Position numbers and translations under genes: made by a program. Below, in pieces: positions 59,381 to 64,000 of a stretch of 64,000 nucleotides of DNA; positions within the stretch are counted from its first letter, which is position 1, and every line of letters begins with the position of its first letter. Origin of the DNA: Snodgrassella alvi (GTDB taxonomy: Bacteria; Pseudomonadota; Gammaproteobacteria; Burkholderiales; Neisseriaceae); assembly GCF_002777745.1 (NCBI RefSeq), contig NZ_MEIO01000026.1:62001-126000 (forward strand). Reading direction: 5' to 3'. Under the pieces are notes generated by a model that saw only the letters and a program-made list of their open reading frames with translations, was not told the DNA's origin and did not search any database.

Positions 59381-59956
59381 ATGTCTCATATCCGGCTCAT
59401 AGTTGGTCTGGGTAATCCGGGCACAGAATATGAACATACACGACATAACGTAGGTTTCGACTTTATCGACGAACTGGCCAAATTATGGAAAACCAGCTTA
59501 AAAGCAGAAAAGAAATTTTTTGGACAAGTAGCGCGGGTTAATCTGGCTGAAGGTGAAATCTGGTTGCTCAAGCCAACAACATACATGAATAAATCAGGCA
59601 CTGCAGTACAGGCGCTGGCTAAATTTTACAAAATATCACCCGAAGAAATATTAATTATACATGATGAGCTGGATATTCCCTGTGGACAGGTAAGATTTAA
59701 AAAAGGTGGAAGTAATGGTGGCCATAATGGTTTGAAAGATATTCAGGCCTGGTTAAGTACGCCAGATTTTTATCGGCTGCGATTAGGAATCGGCCATCCT
59801 GGACACCGAAACCTAGTTGTCCATTATGTACTGCATAAGCCTCAAGCACATGAACAGGCATTAATAACAGAAGCCATGCAAAAGTCTGTGGCTATCATGC
59901 CCTTGCTGCTAAAAGGTGAATATAGCAGTGTACAGCAGCAATTGCATAGCAAATAA
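59381..59956 (+). CDS. pth: Peptidyl-tRNA hydrolase
   Basis: A 191-residue enzyme that recycles peptidyl-tRNA released by stalled ribosomes. It has [18 protein letters not shown] with catalytic H22, the [10 protein letters not shown] loop and [17 protein letters not shown]. The length is usual. A GAGG-like site precedes the ATG. ubiD follows within 20 bases. Confidence 0.97.
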   Translation: MSHIRLIVGLGNPGTEYEHTRHNVGFDFIDELAKLWKTSLKAEKKFFGQVARVNLAEGEIWLLKPTTYMNKSGTAVQALAKFYKISPEEILIIHDELDIPCGQVRFKKGGSNGGHNGLKDIQAWLSTPDFYRLRLGIGHPGHRNLVVHYVLHKPQAHEQALITEAMQKSVAIMPLLLKGEYSSVQQQLHSK

Positions 59957-59973
59957 ATATGAAAGATCATGTT

Positions 59974-61452
59974 ATGAAATATCGTGATTTACGTGAATTC
60001 ATTAGCGTTCTTGAGCAGCGACAACAATTAAAACGAATTCACGTACCGGTATCTCCACATTTGGAGATAACCGAAATTGCTGACCGGGTATTACACAAGC
60101 AAGGACCGGCATTACTATTTGAGCAGCCTGTCAGTAAAACTGGAAAACCATATTGCTTTCCAGTTTTAGCTAATCTGTTTGGCACCCCTGAACGTGTAGC
60201 AATGGGTATGGGTGCAGATAGTACCAGCCAGTTACGGGAGATAGGCCAAACACTGGCTTACCTGAAAGAACCGGAGCCACCCAAAGGTATCAAAGATGCA
60301 TTTTCCAAACTGCCATTACTCAAAGATTTATGGAGCATGGCGCCCCATATAGTAAAAAAGGCGCCGTGTCATGAAATTATTATTGAAGGTGATGCTGTTG
60401 ATTTAACACAGTTACCTATTCAGAAATGCTGGCCAGAAGATGCAGCGCCACTAATTACGTGGGGATTGACCGTTACACGCGGACCGGAGAAAAAACGCCA
60501 AAATCTGGGTATTTACCGACAGCAATTACTGGGTAAAAATAAACTCATTATGCGCTGGCTGGCTCATCGTGGTGGCGCACTGGATTTTCAGACATTTAAA
60601 CAGAAATACCCCAACAAACCTTACCCAGTATCGGTAGTACTGGGGTGTGATCCAGCAACTATACTGGGGGCAGTTACCCCTGTGCCAGATAGTCTGAGTG
60701 AATATCAGTTTGCCGGCTTATTACGTGGCGCACGTACCGAACTGGTTAAATGTATTGGCAATGATTTGCATGTTCCGGCCAGAGCAGAAATCGTACTGGA
60801 AGGAGTTATCAAACCTGAAGAAATTGCGCTTGAAGGTCCGTATGGTGATCATACCGGTTATTATAATGAGCAGGATTATTTTCCTGTATTCACAGTAGAA
60901 CGCATTACCATGCGTGAAAACGCTATCTACCACAGTACCTATACTGGTAAGCCACCAGATGAACCAGCAATATTGGGAGTAGCATTAAACGAAGTATTTA
61001 TTCCACTGCTGCAAAAACAATTTCCTGAAATTGTTGATTTTTATCTGCCACCAGAAGGATGCTCCTATCGCATGGCTATTGTGAGTATGAAAAAACAATA
61101 TGCAGGCCATGCAAAAAGAATAATGATGGGTTGTTGGAGCTATCTGCGTCAATTCATGTATACCAAATACATCATTGTTGTAGATGATGATATCGATATA
61201 CGGGATTGGAAAGAAGTTATCTGGGCTATTACCACCCGTATGGATCCAGTTCGAGATACAACCTTAATCGACCATACCCCAATTGATTATCTGGATTTTG
61301 CCAGCCCTATTAGCGGGCTTGGCGGCAAAATGGGACTGGATGCAACTAACAAATGGTTGGGAGAAACAAGCCGCGAGTGGGGTAAAGTAATCCACAAAGA
61401 TGCAGCAACCATAGCCAAAGTTGATGCCTTATGGCAAGATTTAGGTTTATAA
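59974..61452 (+). CDS. ubiD: 4-hydroxy-3-polyprenylbenzoate decarboxylase
   Basis: A 492-residue prenylated-FMN-dependent decarboxylase of ubiquinone synthesis. [15 protein letters not shown] aligns with E. coli UbiD, and the active-site region with [18 protein letters not shown] and the E-x-P-x-G-D-H-T-G motif ([13 protein letters not shown]) is present. ATG 59974 has GAAAG upstream and is preferred over ATG 59959. UbiX, which makes the cofactor, is not in the window. It overlaps no neighbour. Confidence 0.96.
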   Translation: MKYRDLREFISVLEQRQQLKRIHVPVSPHLEITEIADRVLHKQGPALLFEQPVSKTGKPYCFPVLANLFGTPERVAMGMGADSTSQLREIGQTLAYLKEPEPPKGIKDAFSKLPLLKDLWSMAPHIVKKAPCHEIIIEGDAVDLTQLPIQKCWPEDAAPLITWGLTVTRGPEKKRQNLGIYRQQLLGKNKLIMRWLAHRGGALDFQTFKQKYPNKPYPVSVVLGCDPATILGAVTPVPDSLSEYQFAGLLRGARTELVKCIGNDLHVPARAEIVLEGVIKPEEIALEGPYGDHTGYYNEQDYFPVFTVERITMRENAIYHSTYTGKPPDEPAILGVALNEVFIPLLQKQFPEIVDFYLPPEGCSYRMAIVSMKKQYAGHAKRIMMGCWSYLRQFMYTKYIIVVDDDIDIRDWKEVIWAITTRMDPVRDTTLIDHTPIDYLDFASPISGLGGKMGLDATNKWLGETSREWGKVIHKDAATIAKVDALWQDLGL

Positions 61453-61514
61453 ATTCATTTAGGCAATATGCAGCTTTCAGTTTTTCAGATTAATAACCCA
61501 CATACGGTACACAC

Positions 61515-63143
61515 ATGAATAGCAAATATATTAATCATGTCTATACCTTATGCCTGAATCTATGCATACTCTGCATGCTAAATGCATGTCAAAGCCTACC
61601 TTCACTGCAAGAGCGCAGTATCGAAATACACATAGCTGCCGATGTTCCTTCTTCCTTAGCTTACTCCAACGCTTCTTTGGTTGCACAGCATCCGGGATTA
61701 TCTGGCCTTTATCCGTTAGACGATGGCCATGAAGCATTTGCGGCACGGATGGCTCTGATTCGCGCCGCAGAACATAGCTTAGACGTACAGTATTACATCT
61801 GGCGCAATGACACATCCGGTCAGCTACTTTTTCATGAGCTTGTTTTAGCCGCTCAGCGTGGTGTACACGTACGTTTACTACTGGACGATAACAATACCGT
61901 TGGTTTGGATAAAGTATTAACTGCCCTTAACCAAGAACCTAATATCGAAATACGTTTATTCAATCCCTTTATGCACCGCCACTGGAGAGCACTAAGTTAC
62001 ATAACAGATTTTGCCCGTTTAAACCGGCGCATGCACAATAAATCAATTACAGCAGATAATCAGGTAACGATACTCGGTGGACGTAATATCGGTGATGAAT
62101 ATTTTGATATGGGCAAAGGCACACTTTTTGTTGATCTGGATATTCTTACCATAGGGTCTATCGTCAATCAGGTGTCCGATAATTTTGATCGCTACTGGAA
62201 CAGCGCTTCAGCCTATAATTTCAGTAGCATCGTTCATCGTCGAAACAAACTACAGGCTAGTATGCCAGTATTTAAGCGTCGCAGTTTCAACCATTTGCGA
62301 GCAGATAGCTACGGTAATGCCTATAATCGTGACAACTTCATCAACCACTTACTGGATGGTTCTCTCAATTACCAGTGGGCACATCTGATTCTCGTAAGCG
62401 ACAATCCGAACAAAGCTTTGCCTAAAAATAAATCAAATACTAACCAGCCAGCCGATAGTCTTTTAGTTGCACCAGATACAGCCCAATTACCAGTAATAAA
62501 ATATGAAAAGGCGAGTTTAACCCTGAATGCACTTGCTGCTTCTGTTGTAGAACCACAAAAAGATTTACTAATTATCACACCATATTTTGTACCAACACAA
62601 ACAGGATTAGAATATTTATATAAACTCAGAGAAGAAGGAGTAAAAATACGTATCCTCACCAATTCTCTGGCTGCAACAGATGTACCTGCCGTACATTCTG
62701 GTTATGTGCACTATCGCACTCCCTTATTAAAAGAGGGTGTTGAAATTTATGAGCTTAAAAATCAAGGATTCTTAAAAGGGCCTCGCGATCGGGCTTTTAC
62801 CGGTAATTCTGAGTCAAGCCTGCATGCAAAAACCTTTACCATAGACGGACAGCAACTTTACATTGGTTCCCTTAATTTTGACCCGCGTTCAGCCCGACTA
62901 AATACAGAAATGGGTGTAGTTATCCAATCACCCGAGATGGCACAATTTATGAATCAGGCCATCAATGAAGCATTGCCAGATGTTACCTATCAGGTAAAAC
63001 TTTCAGCACAAGGTAAACTCGAATGGTTGAAAACTAACGACAAAAATCAAACCAAGGTTTATCATCATGAACCAGACACCAACCTCTGGCAGCGCATATG
63101 GGTTAAAGTGCTCTCGTGGCTACCTTTGGAAAGCTTACTTTAA
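61515..63143 (+). CDS. Phospholipase D / cardiolipin-synthase-like lipoprotein
   Basis: A 542-residue envelope protein with a lipobox (CMLNAC, lipidated Cys near 25) and two HKD catalytic motifs: MHNKSITADNQ near residue 177 and LHAKTFTIDGQ near 438. Each is followed by a GG/GS (GGRNIGDEYFD, GSLNFDPRSARLNTE). This is the PLD family of which ClsC/YmdC-type enzymes are members. Whether it makes cardiolipin or hydrolyses lipid is not decidable here. Confidence 0.82.
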   Translation: MNSKYINHVYTLCLNLCILCMLNACQSLPSLQERSIEIHIAADVPSSLAYSNASLVAQHPGLSGLYPLDDGHEAFAARMALIRAAEHSLDVQYYIWRNDTSGQLLFHELVLAAQRGVHVRLLLDDNNTVGLDKVLTALNQEPNIEIRLFNPFMHRHWRALSYITDFARLNRRMHNKSITADNQVTILGGRNIGDEYFDMGKGTLFVDLDILTIGSIVNQVSDNFDRYWNSASAYNFSSIVHRRNKLQASMPVFKRRSFNHLRADSYGNAYNRDNFINHLLDGSLNYQWAHLILVSDNPNKALPKNKSNTNQPADSLLVAPDTAQLPVIKYEKASLTLNALAASVVEPQKDLLIITPYFVPTQTGLEYLYKLREEGVKIRILTNSLAATDVPAVHSGYVHYRTPLLKEGVEIYELKNQGFLKGPRDRAFTGNSESSLHAKTFTIDGQQLYIGSLNFDPRSARLNTEMGVVIQSPEMAQFMNQAINEALPDVTYQVKLSAQGKLEWLKTNDKNQTKVYHHEPDTNLWQRIWVKVLSWLPLESLL

Positions 63144-63199
63144 AACAGTAAGCGAACTGCTTCTATCACAAAATCATACCACCTTAAAAGGTACAGCTA

Positions 63200-63772
63200 A
63201 TGCTGCTATTCATTGATAATTACGATAGTTTCACCTACAACATAGTACAATACCTTGGCCAGTTAGGCGAAGAGATAACCGTTAAAAACAATGATGAAAT
63301 TACCTTGGAAGATATAACTGTTCTGGCACCAGAAAGCATTGTAATCGGTCCCGGTCCTTGCACCCCCAAAGAAGCAGGTATCTCAGTAGCCACCATTAAC
63401 CATTTTGGTGGCAAAATACCTATTTTAGGAATTTGTCTGGGGCATCAGAGTATTGGGTATGCTTTCAGTGGCAATATAGTACGCGCTAAAAATGTTATGC
63501 ATGGTAAAATTTCTCCTGTTTACCATCATAATAACTCTCTGTTCTCCAACTTACCTAATCCCGTAAATTGTACCAGATACCATAGTCTGGTTATCGAAAA
63601 AGAAACATTACCTGAGTGTCTCGAAATTACCGCATGGACTGATGATAATGAAATCATGGGAATCAGACACAAAGCTCTGCCCATTGAAGGAGTTCAGTTT
63701 CATCCTGAAGGATTACTCACCGAAAACGGCTACAAGATGTTGCATAATTTTCTGCAACAATACCAAAAGTGA
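63200..63772 (+). CDS. trpG: Anthranilate synthase component II (glutamine amidotransferase)
   Basis: A 190-residue class I glutaminase. It has [20 protein letters not shown], the nucleophile C79 in GICLGHQS and the His-Glu pair in VQFHPEG. Sequence alone does not separate TrpG from PabA, but trpD begins 51 bases downstream, which favours tryptophan synthesis. TrpE is not adjacent. Confidence 0.9.
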   Translation: MLLFIDNYDSFTYNIVQYLGQLGEEITVKNNDEITLEDITVLAPESIVIGPGPCTPKEAGISVATINHFGGKIPILGICLGHQSIGYAFSGNIVRAKNVMHGKISPVYHHNNSLFSNLPNPVNCTRYHSLVIEKETLPECLEITAWTDDNEIMGIRHKALPIEGVQFHPEGLLTENGYKMLHNFLQQYQK

Positions 63773-63823
63773 GAGCAGTAATAAAGCCGTTTAACATACT
63801 AGTTACTTTTAGAAAGAATCAAT

Positions 63824-64000
63824 ATGATTACGCCGCAGCAGGCACTTAACCGTCTTCTGGACAACAACGAATTATTCTATGATGAAATGACTGATTTAAT
63901 GCGCCAGATAATGAATGGAGAAGTGGCGCCGGAAGTAATTGCCGCCATTCTTATCGGTTTGCGTATCAAAGTAGAAAGTGTATCGGAAATTGCAGCAGCA
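63824..64000 (+). CDS. trpD: Anthranilate phosphoribosyltransferase, N-terminal fragment
   Basis: The first 59 codons only, cut by the window edge. The start [22 protein letters not shown] and the later [18 protein letters not shown] match the N-terminal helical domain of TrpD, which couples anthranilate to PRPP. The upstream trpG supports the call. No active-site residue is reached. Confidence 0.88.
   Translation, partial: MITPQQALNRLLDNNELFYDEMTDLMRQIMNGEVAPEVIAAILIGLRIKVESVSEIAAA

Overview
The window looks like a chromosomal segment of a rod-shaped, AT-leaning member of the Neisseriaceae. Snodgrassella (a bee-gut symbiont) or a close relative is the best guess. The grounds are Neisseria-like protein sequences and neighbourhoods (TfoX-C/TadA fusion, DUF502-aspS, Trm112-kdsB), an intact mreBCD-mrdA-rodA cluster (absent from coccoid Neisseria), one exact copy of the 12-mer known as the Kingella-type DNA uptake word, and low GC. 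The genus is an inference. Only a 16S or whole-genome comparison would settle it.

Layout. 1-5.2 kb: start of icd, dinB, a lipoprotein with an LprI-like C-terminus, an M14 carboxypeptidase and sanA, all on the minus strand. 5.4-13.5 kb: lepA-lepB-rnc, two little-known genes, era, an MnmM-like methyltransferase and a DUF815 ATPase, all plus. 13.5-14.5 kb: an AT-rich patch with an orphan secreted protein and a frameshifted relic of another. 14.5-21.2 kb: xseA (-), lpxK, Trm112-like, kdsB, adk, CNP1-like and TSUP genes (+), then the TadA fusion (-). 21.1-23.9 kb: an acquired-looking module (clbS-like gene and bioB) between two diverged direct repeats of the tadA/SDR junction. 23.9-32.6 kb: SDR, trmA, aspS, DUF502, comEC, a small lipoprotein and lolA. 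33.0-34.8 kb: a DUF1090 gene and a decayed IS3-family element inside a broken reading frame. 34.8-43.7 kb: DUF455 protein, a Zur-type operator with znuCBA and a 34-codon leader ORF, monofunctional mnmC, asmA, a PCuA(C) copper chaperone and suhB. 44-47.9 kb: trmJ, DUF1853, tig, clpP. 48-53.6 kb: mreBCD-mrdA-rodA on the minus strand. 53.8-64 kb: gatCAB, lptE, holA, ratA, rnfH, pth, ubiD, a PLD-family lipoprotein, trpG and the start of trpD.

Most genes are housekeeping: translation and tRNA modification (lepA, era, trmA, trmJ, tadA, mnmC, mnmM, aspS, gatCAB, pth), envelope biogenesis (lpxK, kdsB, lptE, lolA, mre/mrd), DNA repair and uptake (dinB, xseA, comEC, holA) and metal homeostasis. The most interesting parts are the clbS-bioB insertion with a probable BirA operator, the Zur-controlled small membrane ORF coupled to znuC, the split mnm5-tRNA pathway (MnmC oxidoreductase without its methyltransferase half, plus an MnmM homologue), and the decay events at 14 kb and 34 kb. 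I found no CRISPR array, prophage, tRNA or rRNA gene, and no multi-gene defence system.
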